Source of the DNA: Rallus limicola | Lineage: Eukaryota; Chordata; Aves; Gruiformes; Rallidae | Length of the DNA: 64,000 nt | Direction of reading: 5' to 3' | Assembly: GCA_022605955.1 (NCBI GenBank) | Contig: JAKCOZ010000099.1 | Span: 434,001 to 498,000 of the forward strand | Part shown: in pieces, positions 50,301-62,589 of the stretch | Layout of the letters: each line of letters begins with the position of its first letter | Position numbering within the stretch: the stretch's first letter is position 1 | Program-made: the position numbers and the translations under genes | Notes under the pieces: model-generated | Database searches by the model: none | Told to the model about the DNA's origin: nothing | The model's input: only the letters and a program-made list of their open reading frames with translations

Positions 50301-53141
50301 CAGGACACACGAGCAGACCCTGTCACTTTGGCTCTCAGCCTTTTCCTTTGCCTGGAAAGAGGGAACATGCCTGGAACCTCCTACGGTGCTTTTCTCGGCC
50401 CTAGCAGACTGCAGTTCAAAACATGCTAAACGTCCAGCAATAACTCCCAAAGTAAAGAAGCTAGGCCTGAAAGGCATAGCTTGTCTGAAACCTCCTAACA
50501 GGACACACGAGCAGACCCTGTCACTTTGGCTCTCAGCCTTTTCCTTTGCCTGGAAAGAGGGAACATGCCTGGAACCTCCTACGGTGCTTTTCTCGGCCCT
50601 AGCAGACTGCAGTTCAAAACATGCTAAACGTCCAGCAATAACTCCCAAAGAAAAGAAGCTAGGCCTGAAAGGCATAGCTTGTCTGAAACCTCCTAACAGG
50701 ACACACGAGCAGACCCTGTCACTTTGGCTCTCAGCCTTTTCCTTTGCCTGGAAAGAGGGAACATGCCTGGAACCTCCTACGGTGCTTTTCTCGGCCCTAG
50801 CAGACTGCAGTTCAAAACATGCTAAACGTCCAGACATAACTCCCAAAGTAAAGAAGCTAGGCCTGAAAGGCATAGCTTGTCTGAAACCTCCTAACAGGAC
50901 ACACGAGCAGACCCTGTCACTTTGACTCTCAGCCTTTTCCTTTGCCTGGAAAGAGGGAACATGCCTGGAACCTCCTACGGCGCTTTTCTCGGCCCTAGCA
51001 GACCGCAGTTCAAAACATGCTAAACGTCCAGCAATAACTTCTAAAGTAAAGAAGCTAGGCCTGAAAGGCATAGCTCGTCTGAAACCTCCTAACAGGACAC
51101 ACGAGCAGACCCTGTCACTTTGGCTCTCAGCCTTTTCCTTTGCCTGGAAAGAGGGAACATGCCTGGAACCTCCTACGGTGCTTTTCTCGGCCCTAGCAGA
51201 CTGCAGTTCAAAACATGCTTAACGTCCAGCAATAACTCCCAAAGTAAAGAAGCTAGGCCTGAAAGGCATAGCTTGTCTGAAACCTCCTGACAGGACACAC
51301 TAGCAGACCCTGTCACTTTGGCTCTCAGCCTTTTCCTTTGCCTGGAAAGAGGGAACATGCCTGGAACCTCCTACGGTGCTTTTCTCGGCCCTAGCAGACT
51401 GCAGTTCAAAACATGCTAAACGTCCAGCAATAACTCCCAAAGTAAAGAAGCTAGGCCTGAAAGGCATAGCTCGTCTGAAACCTCCTAACAGGACACACGA
51501 GCAGACCCTGTCACTTTGGCTCTCAGCCTTTTCCTTTGCCTGGAAAGAGGGAACATGCCTGGAACCTCCTACGGTGCTTTTCTCGGCCCTAGCAGAATGC
51601 AGTTCAAAACATGCTAAACGTCCAGCAATAACTCCCAAAGTAAAGAAGCTAGGCCTGAAAGGCATAGCTCGTCTGAAACCTCCTAACAGGACACACGAGC
51701 AGACCCTGTCACTTTGGCTCTCAGCCTTTTCCTTTGCCTGGAAAGAGGGAACATGCCTGGAAAGAGGGAACATGCCTGGAACCTCCTACGGTGCTTTTCT
51801 CGGCCCTAGCAGACTGCAGTTCAAAACATGCTAAACGTCCAGCAATAACTTCTAAAGTAAAGAAGCTAGGCCTGAAAGGCATAGCTTGTCTGAAACCTCC
51901 TAACAGGACACACGAGCAGACCCTGTCACTTTGGCTCTCAGCCTTTTCCTTTGCCTGGAAAGAGGGAACATGCCTGGAACCTCCTACGGTGCTTTTCTCG
52001 GCCCTAGCAGAATGCAGTTCAAAACATGCTAAACGTCCAGCAATAACTCCCAAAGTAAAGAAGCTAGGCCTGAAAGGCATAGCTTGTCTGAAACCTCCTA
52101 ACAGGACACATGAGCAGACCCTGTCACTTTGGCTCTCAGCCTTTTCCTTTGCCTGGAAAGAGGGAACATGCCTGGAACCTCCTACGGTGCTTTTCTCGGC
52201 CCTAGCAGACTGCAGGTCACAACATGCTAAACGTCCAGCAATAACTCCCAAAGTAAAGAAGCTAGGCTTGAAAGGCATCGCTTGTCTGAAACCTCCTAAC
52301 AGGACACACGAGCAGACCCTGTCACTTTGGCTCTCAGCCTTTTCCTTTGCCTGGAAAGAGGGAACATGCCTGGAACCTCCTACGGTGCTTTTCTCGGCCC
52401 TAGCAGACTGCAGGTCACAACATGCTAAACGTCCAGCAATAACTCCCAAAGTAAAGAAGCTAGGCCTGAAAGGCATCGCTTGTCTGAAACCTCCTAACAG
52501 GACACACGAGCAGACCCTGTCACTTTGGCTCTCAGCCTTTTCCTTTGCCTGGAAAGAGGGAACATGCCTGGAACCTCCTACGGTGCTTTTCTCGGCCCTA
52601 GCAGACTGCAGGTCACAACATGCTAAACGTCCAGCAATAATTCCCAAAGTAAAGAAGCTAGGCCTGAAAGGCATAGCTTGTCTGAAACCTCCTAACAGGA
52701 CACACAAGCAGACCCTGTCACTTTGGCTCTCAGCCTTTTCCTTTGCCTGGAAAGAGAGAACATGCCTGAAACCCCCTACGGTGCTTTTCTCGGCCCTAGC
52801 AGACTGCAGTTCAAAACATGCTAAACGTCCAGCAATAACTCCCAAAGTAAAGAAGCTAGGCCTGAAAGGCATAGCTTGTCTGAAACCTCCAAACAGGACA
52901 CACGAGCAGACCCTGTCACTTTGGCTCTCAGCCTTTTCCTTTGCCTGGAAAGAGGGAACATGCCTGGAACCTCCTACGGTGCTTTTCTCGGCCCTAGCAG
53001 ACTGCAGTTCAAAACATGCTAAACGTCCAGCAATAACTCCCAAAGAAAAGAAGCTAGGCCTGAAAGGCATAGCTTGTCTGAAACCTCCTAACAGGACACA
53101 CGAGCAGACCCTGTCACTTTGGCTCTCAGCCTTTTCCTTTG
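47382..53141. repeat. Large block, left copy of a tandem duplication (5,760 bp)
   Basis: Ordered markers are the 1-bp deletion TTTGCTTGAAAG (47,379-47,388), AAAGTATAG with GCTTGAAAG (48,866-48,886), S (about 49,060), Q with AGGACTG (about 49,225), two CTCAGCC monomers (about 49,604, 49,802), O (50,021), E (about 50,656), D (about 50,834), X (50,923), GACCGCAG with S and U (about 51,001-51,074), CATGCTTAAC (about 51,215), ACACTAGCAG (about 51,297), GAATGCAG and three Q monomers (52,215-52,616). All recur in the same order from 53,142. Private to this copy are TACGGCGC (50,977) and a 19-bp duplication. Confidence 0.85.
51737..51774. repeat. 19-bp direct tandem duplication inside one monomer
   Basis: CCTGGAAAGAGGGAACATG occurs twice in succession (51,737-51,755 and 51,756-51,774), followed by the normal CCTGGAACC. 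It is the only length change above one base in the window. The consensus monomer already has CCTGGAA at both ends of this 19-bp stretch, so slippage or misalignment between those 7-base repeats explains it. The corresponding place in the right-hand copy (about 57.5-58.1 kb) is not duplicated, so the event is younger than the block duplication or was lost there. Confidence 0.95.
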
Positions 53142-56100
53142 CTTGAAAGAGGGAACATGCCTGGAACCTCCTACGGTGCTTTTCTCGGCCCTAGCAGACT
53201 GCAGTTCAAAACATGCTAAACGTCCAGCAATAACTCCCAAAGTAAAGAAGCGAGGCCTGAAAGGCATAGCTTGTCTGAAACCTCCTAACAGGACACACGA
53301 GCAGACCCTGTCACTTTGGCTCTCAGCCTTTTCCTTTGCCTGGAAAGAGGGAACATGCCTGGAACCTCCTACGGTGCTTTTCTCGGCCCTAGCAGACTGC
53401 AGTTCAAAACATGCTAAACGTCCAGCAATAACTCCCAAAGTAAAGAAGCTAGGCCTGAAAGGCATAGCTTGTCTGAAACCTCCTAACAGGACACACGAGC
53501 AGACCCTGTCACTTTGGCTCTCAGCCTTTTCCTTTGCCTGGAAAGAGGGAACATGCCTGGAACCTCCTACGGTGCTTTTCTCGGCCCTAGCAGACTGTAG
53601 TTCAAAACATGCTAAACGTCCAGCAATAACTCCCAAAGTAAAGAAGCTAGGACTGAAAGGCATAGCTTGTCTGAAACCTCCTAACAGGACACACGAGCAG
53701 ACCCTGTCACTTTGACTCTCAGCCTTTTCCTTTGCCTGGAAAGAGGGAACATGCCTGGAACCTCCTACGGTGCTTTTCTCGGCCCTAGCAGACTGCAGTT
53801 CAAAACATGCTAAACGTCCAGCAATAACTCCCAAAGTAAAGAAGCTAGGCCTGAAAGGCATAGCTTGTCTGAAACCTCCTAACAGGACACACGAGCAGAC
53901 CCTGTCACTTTGGCTCTCAGCCTTTTCCTTTGCCTGGAAAGAGGGAACATGCCTGGAACCTCCTACGGTGCTTTTCTCGGCCCTAGCAGACTGCAGTTCA
54001 AAACATGCTAAACGTCCAGCAATAACTCCCAAAGTAAAGAAGCTAGGCCTGAAAGGCATAGCTTGTCTGAAACCTCCTAACAGGACACACGAGCAGACCC
54101 TGTCACTTTGGCTCTCAGCCTTTTCCTTTGCCTGGAAAGAGGGAACATGCCTGGAACCTCCTACGGTGCTTTTCTCGGCCCTAGCAGACTGCAGTTCAAA
54201 ACATGCTAAACGTCCAGCAATAACTCCCAAAGTAAAGAAGCTAGGCCTGAAAGGCATAGCTTGTCTGAAACCTCCTAACAGGACACACGAGCAGACCCTG
54301 TCACTTTGGCTCTCAGCCTTTTCCTTTGCCTGGAAAGAGGGAACATGCCTGGAACCTCCTACGGTGCTTTTCTCGGCCCTAGCAGACTGTAGTTCAAAAC
54401 ATGCTAAACGTCCAGCAATAACTCCCAAAGTAAAGAAGCTAGGCCTGAAAGGCATAGCTTGTCTGAAACCTCCTAACAGGACACACGAGCAGACCCTGTC
54501 ACTTTGACTCTCAGCCTTTTCCTTTGCCTGGAAAGAGGGAACATGCCTGGAACCTCCTACGGTGCTTTTCTCGGCCCTAGCAGACTGCAGTTCAAAACAT
54601 GCTAAACGTCCAGCAATAACTCCCAAAGTATAGAAGCTAGGCTTGAAAGGCATAGCTTGTCTGAAACCTCCTAACAGGACACACGAGCAGACCCTGTCAC
54701 TTTGGCTCTCAGCCTTTTCCTTTGCCTGGAAAGAGGGAACATGCCTGGAACCTCCTACGGTGCTTTTCTCGGCCCTAGCAGACTGCAGTTCAAAACATGC
54801 TAAACGTCCAGCAATAACTTCTAAAGTAAAGAAGCTAGGCCTGAAAGGCATAGCTTGTCTGAAACCTCCTAACAGGACACACGAGCAGACCCTGTCACTT
54901 TGGCTCTCAGCCTTTTCCTTTGCCTGGAAAGAGGGAACATGCCTGGAACCTCCTACGGTGCTTTTCTCGGCCCTAGCAGACTGCAGTTCAAAACATGCTA
55001 AACGTCCAGACATAACTCCCAAAGTAAAAAGCTAGGCCTGAAAGGCATAGCTTGTCTGAAACCTCCTAACAGGACACACGAGCAGACCCTGTCACTTTGA
55101 CTCTCAGCCTTTTCCTTTGCCTGGAAAGAGGGAACATGCCTGGAACCTCCTACGGTGCTTTTCTCGGCCCTAGCAGACTGCAGGTCACAACATGCTAAAC
55201 GTCCAGCAATAACTCCCAAAGTAAAGAAGCTAGGACTGAAAGGCATAGCTTGTCTGAAACCTCCTAACAGGACACAGGAGCAGACCCTGTCACTTTGGCT
55301 CTCAGCCTTTTCCTTTGCCTGGAAAGAGGGAACATGCCTGGAACCTCCTACGGTGCTTTTCTCGGCCCTAGCAGACTGCAGTTCAAAACATGCTAAACGT
55401 CCAGCAATAACTCCCAAAGTAAAGAAGCGAGGCCTGAAAGGCATAGCTTGTCTGAAACCTCCTAACAGGACACACGAGCAGACCCTGTCACTTTGGCTCT
55501 CAGCCTTTTCCTTTGCCTGGAAAGAGGGAACATGCCTGGAACCTCCTACGGTGCTTTTCTCAGCCCTAGCAGACTGCAGTTCAAAACATGCTAAACGTCC
55601 AGCAATAACTCCCAAAGTAAAGAAGCTAGGCCTGAAAGGCATAGCTTGTCTGAAACCTCCTAACAGGACACACGAGCAGACCCTGTCACTTTGGCTCTCA
55701 GCCTTTTCCTTTGCCTGGAAAGAGGGAACATGCCTGGAACCTCCTACGGTGCTTTTCTCAGCCCTAGCAGACTGCAGTTCAAAACATGCTAAACGTCCAG
55801 CAATAACTCCCAAAGTAAAGAAGCTAGGCCTGAAAGGCATAGCTTGTCTGAAACCTCCTAACAGGACACACGAGCAGACCCTGTCACTTTGGCTCTCAGC
55901 CTTTTCCTTTGCCTGGAAAGAGGGAACATGCCTGGAACCTCCTACGGTGCTTTTCTCGGCCCTAGCAGACTGCAGTTAAAAACATGCTAAACGTCCAGCA
56001 ATAACTCCCAAAGTAAAGAAGCGAGGCCTGAAAGGCATAGCTTGTCTGAAACCTCCTAACAGGACACACGAGCAGACCCTGTCACTTTGGCTCTCAGCCT

Positions 56101-57243
56101 TTTCCTTTGCCTGGAAAGAGGGAACATGCCTGGAACCTCCTACGGTGCTTTTCTCGGCCCTAGCAGACTGCAGTTCAAAACATGCTAAACGTCCAGCAAT
56201 AACTCCCAAAGTAAAGAAGCTAGGCCTGAAAGGCATAGCTTGTCTGAAACCTCCTAACAGGACACACGAGCAGACCCTGTCACTTTGGCTCTCAGCCTTT
56301 TCCTTTGCCTGGAAAGAGGGAACATGCCTGGAACCTCCTACGGTGCTTTTCTCGGCCCTAGCAGACTGCAGTTCAAAACATGCTAAACGTCCAGCAATAA
56401 CTCCCAAAGTAAAGAAGCTAGGCCTGAAAGGCATAGCTTGTCTGAAACCTCCTAACAGGACACACGAGCAGACCCTGTCACTTTGGCTCTCAGCCTTTTC
56501 CTTTGCCTGGAAAGAGGGAACATGCCTGGAACCTCCTACGGTGCTTTTCTCGGCCCTAGCAGACTGCAGTTCAAAACATGCTAAACGTCCAGCAATAACT
56601 CCCAAAGAAAAGAAGCTAGGCCTGAAAGGCATAGCTTGTCTGAAACCTCCTAACAGGACACACGAGCAGACCCTGTCACTTTGGCTCTCAGCCTTTTCCT
56701 TTGCCTGGAAAGAGGGAACATGCCTGGAACCTCCTACGGTGCTTTTCTCGGCCCTAGCAGACTGCAGTTCAAAACATGCTAAACGTCCAGACATAACTCC
56801 CAAAGTAAAGAAGCTAGGCCTGAAAGGCATAGCTTGTCTGAAACCTCCTAACAGGACACACGAGCAGACACTGTCACTTTGACTCTCAGCCTTTTCCTTT
56901 GCCTGGAAAGAGGGAACATGCCTGGAACCTCCTACGGTGCTTTTCTCGGCCCTAGCAGACCGCAGTTCAAAACATGCTAAACGTCCAGCAATAACTTCTA
57001 AAGTAAAGAAGCTAGGCCTGAAAGGCATAGCTCGTCTGAAACCTCCTAACAGGACACACGAGCAGACCCTGTCACTTTGGCTCTCAGCCTTTTCCTTTGC
57101 CTGGAAAGAGGGAACATGCCTGGAACCTCCTACGGTGCTTTTCTCGGCCCTAGCAGACTGCAGTTCAAAACATGCTTAACGTCCAGCAATAACTCCCAAA
57201 GTAAAGAAGCTAGGCCTGAAAGGCATAGCTTGTCTGAAACCTC

Positions 57244-58035
57244 CTGACAGGACACACTAGCAGACCCTGTCACTTTGGCTCTCAGCCTTTTCCTTTGCCT
57301 GGAAAGAGGGAACATGCCTGGAACCTCCTACGGTGCTTTTCTCGGCCCTAGCAGACTGCAGTTCAAAACATGCTAAACGTCCAGCAATAACTCCCAAAGT
57401 AAAGAAGCTAGGCCTGAAAGGCATAGCTCGTCTGAAACCTCCTAACAGGACACACGAGCAGACCCTGTCACTTTGGCTCTCAGCCTTTTCCTTTGCCTGG
57501 AAAGAGGGAACATGCCTGGAACCTCCTACGGTGCTTTTCTCGGCCCTAGCAGACTGCAGTTCAAAACATGCTAAACGTCCAGCAATAACTTCTAAAGTAA
57601 AGAAGCTAGGCCTGAAAGGCATAGCTTGTCTGAAACCTCCTAACAGGACACACGAGCAGACCCTGTCACTTTGGCTCTCAGCCTTTTCCTTTGCCTGGAA
57701 AGAGGGAACATGCCTGGAACCTCCTACGGTGCTTTTCTCGGCCCTAGCAGACTGCAGTTCAAAACATGCTAAACGTCCAGCAATAACTCCCAAAGTAAAG
57801 AAGCTAGGCCTGAAAGGCATAGCTCGTCTGAAACCTCCTAACAGGACACACGAGCAGACCCTGTCACTTTGGCTCTCAGCCTTTTCCTTTGCCTGGAAAG
57901 AGGGAACATGCCTGGAACCTCCTACGGTGCTTTTCTCGGCCCTAGCAGACTGCAGTTCAAAACATGCTAAACGTCCAGCAATAACTTCTAAAGTAAAGAA
58001 GCTAGGCCTGAAAGGCATAGCTTGTCTGAAACCTC
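57244..58035. repeat. 2-monomer unit (396 bp) repeated twice: U then S
   Basis: Within the right block copy, U (about 57,427), S (about 57,590), U (about 57,823) and S (about 57,986) alternate in consecutive monomers, giving a 396-bp dimer present twice. The equivalent part of the left block copy has U, GAATGCAG with U, then S. The dimer duplication therefore accounts for part of the length gained by the right copy. Confidence 0.7.
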
Positions 58036-58263
58036 CTAACAGGACACACGAGCAGACCCTGTCACTTTGGCTCTCAGCCTTTTCCTTTGCCTGGAAAGAG
58101 GGAACATGCCTGGAACCTCCTACGGTGCTTTTCTCGGCCCTAGCAGAATGCAGTTCAAAACATGCTAAACGTCCAGCAATAACTCCCAAAGTAAAGAAGC
58201 TAGGCCTGAAAGGCATAGCTTGTCTGAAACCTCCTAACAGGACACACGAGCAGACCCTGTCAC

Positions 58264-58785
58264 TTTGGCTCTCAGCCTTTTCCTTTGCCTGGAAAGAGGG
58301 AACATGCCTGGAACCTCCTACGGTGCTTTTCTCGGCCCTAGCAGACTGCAGGTCACAACATGCTAAACGTCCAGCAATAACTCCCAAAGTAAAGAAGCTA
58401 GGCCTGAAAGGCATCGCTTGTCTGAAACCTCCTAACAGGACACACGAGCAGACCCTGTCACTTTGGCTCTCAGCCTTTTCCTTTGCCTGGAAAGAGGGAA
58501 CATGCCTGGAACCTCCTACGGTGCTTTTCTCGGCCCTAGCAGACTGCAGGTCACAACATGCTAAACGTCCAGCAATAACTCCCAAAGTAAAGAAGCTAGG
58601 CCTGAAAGGCATCGCTTGTCTGAAACCTCCTAACAGGACACACGAGCAGACCCTGTCACTTTGGCTCTCAGCCTTTTCCTTTGCCTGGAAAGAGGGAACA
58701 TGCCTGGAACCTCCTACGGTGCTTTTCTCGGCCCTAGCAGACTGCAGGTCACAACATGCTAAACGTCCAGCAATAATTCCCAAAG
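58264..58785. repeat. Run of three Q monomers, two with GGCATCGC
   Basis: Three consecutive Q monomers (58,351, 58,549, 58,747) carry GGCATCGC in the first two (about 58,413, 58,611) and AATAATTCCC in the third (about 58,774). The left block has the same triplet at 52,215, 52,413 and 52,611, also with GGCATCGC twice and AATAATTCCC. Q elsewhere occurs singly, so the triplet is a strong marker of common origin for the two blocks. Confidence 0.75.
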
Positions 58786-58900
58786 TAAAGAAGCTAGGCC
58801 TGAAAGGCATAGCTTGTCTGAAACCTCCTAACAGGACACACGAGCAGACCCTGTCACTTTGGCTCTCAGCCTTTTCCTTTGCCTGGAAAGAGGGAACATG

Positions 58901-61900
58901 CCTGGAACCTCCTACGGTGCTTTTCTCGGCCCTAGCAGACTGCAGTTCAAAACATGCTAAACGTCCAGCAAAAACTCCCAAAGTAAAGAAGCTAGGCCTG
59001 AAAGGCATAGCTTGTCTGAAACCCCCTAACAGGACACACGAGCAGACCCTGTCACTTTGGCTCTCAGCCTTTTCCTTTGCCTGGAAAGAGGGAACATGCC
59101 TGGAACCTCCTACGGTGCTTTTCTCGGCCCTAGCAGACTGCAGGTCACAACATGCTAAACGTCCAGCAATAACTCCCAAAGTAAAGAAGCTAGGCCTGAA
59201 AGGCATAGCTTGTCTGAAACCTCCTAACAGGACACACAAGCAGACCCTGTCACTTTGGCTCTCAGCCTTTTCCTTTGCCTGGAAAGAGGGAACATGCCTG
59301 GAACCTCCTACGGTGCTTTTCTCGGCCCTAGCAGACTGCAGTTCAAAACATGCTAAACGTCCAGCAATAACTCCCAAAGTAAAGAAGCTAGGACTGAAAG
59401 GCATAGCTTGTCTGAAACCTCCTAACAGGACACACGAGCAGCCCCTGTCACTTTGGCTCTCAGCCTTTTCCTTTGCCTGGAAAGAGGGAACATGCCTGGA
59501 ACCTCCTACGGTGCTTTTCTCGGCCCTAGCAGACTGCAGTTCAAAACATGCTAAACGTCCAGCAATAACTCCCAAAGTAAAGAAGCTAGGCCTGAAAGGC
59601 ATAGCTTGTCTGAAACCTCCTAACAGGACACACGAGCAGACCCTGTCACTTTGGCTCTCAGCCTTTTCCTTTGCCTGGAAAGAGGGAACATGCCTGGAAC
59701 CTCCTACGGTGCTTTTCTCGGCCCTAGCAGACTGCAGTTCAAAACATGCTAAACGTCCAGCAATAACTCCCAAAGTAAAGAAGCTAGGCCTGAAAGGCAT
59801 AGCTCGTCTGAAACCTCCTAACAGGACACACGAGCAGACCCTGTCACTTTGGCTCTCAGCCTTTTCCTTTGCCTGGAAAGAGGGAACATGCCTGGAACCT
59901 CCTACGGTGCTTTTCTCGGCCCTAGCAGACTGCAGTTCAAAACATGCTAAACGTCCAGCAATAACTCCCAAAGTAAAGAAGCTAGGCCTGAAAGGCATAG
60001 CTCGTCTGAAACCTCCTAACAGGACACACGAGCAGACCCTGTCACTTTGGCTCTCAGCCTTTTCCTTTGCCTGGAAAGAGGGAACATGCCTGGAACCTCC
60101 TACGGTGCTTTTCTCAGCCCTAGCAGACTGCAGTTCAAAACATGCTAAACGTCCAGCAATAACTCCCAAAGTAAAGAAGCTAGGCCTGAAAGGCATAGCT
60201 TGACTGAAACCTCCTAACAGGACACACGAGCAGACCCTGTCACTTTGGCTCTCAGCCTTTTCCTTTGCCTGGAAAGAGGGAACATGCCTGGAACCTCCTA
60301 CGGTGCTTTTCTCAGCCCTAGCAGACTGCAGTTCAAAACATGCTAAACGTCCAGCAATAACTCCCAAAGTAAAGAAGCTAGGCCTGAAAGGCATAGCTCG
60401 TCTGAAACCTCCTAACAGGACACACGAGCAGACCCTGTCACTTTGGCTCTCAGCCTTTTCCTTTGCCTGGAAAGAGGGAACATGCCTGGAACCTCCTACG
60501 GTGCTTTTCTCGGCCCTAGCAGACTGCAGTTCAAAACATGCTAAACGTCCAGCAATAACTCCCAAAGTAAAGAAGCTAGGCCTGAAAGGAATAGCTTGTC
60601 TGAAACCTCCTAACAGGACACACGAGCAGACCCTGTCACTTTGGCTCTCAGCCTTTTCCTTTGCCTGGAAAGAGGGAACATGCCTGGAACCTCCTACGGT
60701 GCTTTTCTCGGCCCTAGCAGACTGCAGTTCAAAACATGCTAAACGTCCAGACATAACTCCCAAAGTAAAGAAGCTAGGCCTGAAAGGCATAGCTTGTCTG
60801 AAACCTCCTGACAGGACACACGAGCAGACCCTGTCACTTTGGCTCTCAGCCTTTTCCTTTGCCTGGAAAGAGGGAACATGCCTGGAACCTCCTACGGTGC
60901 TTTTCTCGGCCCTAGCAGACTGCAGTTCAAAACATGCTAAACGTCCAGCAATAACTCCCAAAGTAAAGAAGCTAGGCCTGAAAGGCATAGCTCGTCTGAA
61001 ACCTCCTAACAGGACACACGAGCAGACCCTGTCACTTTGGCTCTCAGCCTTTTCCTTTGCCTGGAAAGAGGGAACATGCCTGGAACCTCCTACGGTGCTT
61101 TTCTCGGCCCTAGCAGACTGCAGTTCAAAACATGCTAAACGTCCAGCAATAACTCCCAAAGTAAAGAAGCTAGGCCTGAAAGGCATAGCTCGTCTGAAAC
61201 CTCCTAACAGGACACACGAGCAGACCCTGTCACTTTGGCTCTCAGCCTTTTCCTTTGCCTGGAAAGAGGGAACATGCCTGGAACCTCCTACGGTGCTTTT
61301 CTCGGCCCTAGCAGACTGCAGTTCAAAACATGCTAAACGTCCAGCAATAACTCCCAAAGAAAAGAAGCTAGGCCTGAAAGGCATAGCTTGTCTGAAACCT
61401 CCTAACAGGACACACGAGCAGACCCTGTCACTTTGGCTCTCAGCCTTTTCCTTTGCCTGGAAAGAGGGAACATGCCTGGAACCTCCTACGGTGCTTTTCT
61501 CGGCCCTAGCAGACTGCAGTTCAAAACATGCTAAACGTCCAGCAATAACTCCCAAAGTATAGAAGCTAGGCTTGAAAGGCATAGCTTGTCTGAAACCTCC
61601 TAACAGGACACACGAGCAGACCCTGTCACTTTGGCTCTCAGCCTTTTCCTTTGCCTGGAAAGAGGGAACATGCCTGGAACCTCCTACGGTGCTTTTCTCG
61701 GCCCTAGCAGACTGCAGTTCAAAACATGCTAAACGTCCAGCAATAACTTCTAAAGTAAAGAAGCTAGGCCTGAAAGGCATAGCTTGTCTGAAACCTCCTA
61801 ACAGGACACACGAGCAGACCCTGTCACTTTGGCTCTCAGCCTTTTCCTTTGCCTGGAAAGAGGGAACATGCCTGGAACCTCCTACGGTGCTTTTCTCGGC

Positions 61901-62589
61901 CCTAGCAGACTGCAGTTCAAAACATGCTAAACGTCCAGCAATAACTCCCAAAGTAAAGAAGCTAGGCCTGAAAGGCATAGCTCGTCTAAAACCTCCTAAC
62001 AGGACACACGAGCAGACCCTGTCACTTTGGCTCTCAGCCTTTTCCTTTGCCTGGAAAGAGGGAACATGCCTGGAACCTCCTACGGTGCTTTTCTCGGCCC
62101 TAGCAGACTGCAGTTCAAAACATGCTAAACGTCCAGCAATAATTCCCAAAGTAAAGAAGCTAGGCCTGAAAGGCATAGCTTGACTGAAACCTCCTAACAG
62201 GACACACGAGCAGACCCTGTCACTTTGGCTCTCAGCCTTTTCCTTTGCCTGGAAAGAGGGAACATGCCTGGAACCTCCTACGGTGCTTTTCTCGGCCCTA
62301 GCAGACTGCAGTTCAAAACATGCTAAACGTCCAGCAATAACTCCCAAAGAAAAGAAGCTAGGCCTGAAAGGCATAGCTTGTCTGAAACCTCCTAACAGGA
62401 CACACGAGCAGACCCTGTCACTTTGGCTCTCAGCCTTTTCCTTTGCCTGGAAAGAGGGAACATGCCTGGAACCTCCTACGGTGCTTTTCTCGGCCCTAGC
62501 AGACTGCAGTTCAAAACATGCTAAACGTCCAGCAATAACTCCCAAAGTAAAGAAGCTAGGCCTGAAAGGCATAGCTTGTCTGAAACCTC
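58901..62589. repeat. Mixed-monomer segment without a dominant higher-order unit
   Basis: Markers are GCAAAAACTCC (58,970), CCCCCTAAC, Q with ACAAGCAG (about 59,138-59,238), GCAGCCCCTG (about 59,441; otherwise seen only at about 813), CTCAGCC (60,115, 60,313), CTTGACTGAAAC (about 60,200, 62,180), D with CCTGACAGG (about 60,750-60,810), E and a third copy of AAAGTATAG with GCTTGAAAG (about 61,555-61,575). U monomers are frequent. The AAAGTATAG plus S pair links this stretch to the large blocks on its left. Confidence 0.6.

Larger units (their letters stand above)
53142..58900. repeat. Large block, right copy of the tandem duplication
   Basis: The markers of the left copy recur in order: TTTGCTTGAAAG (53,139), AAAGTATAG (54,626), S, Q with AGGACTG (about 55,182), CTCAGCC twice (about 55,561, 55,759), O (55,978), E, D, X (56,880), GACCGCAG (about 56,958), CATGCTTAAC (about 57,172), ACACTAGCAG (57,254), GAATGCAG (about 58,145) and three Q monomers (58,351-58,752). 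The spacing is 5,760 bp at the left, 5,957 bp after an extra D/X monomer with a -1 (GTAAAAAGC, 55,025) and 6,136 bp at the Q triplet, so this copy has gained monomers. Homology fades after about 58.8 kb; the right limit is approximate. Confidence 0.8.
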
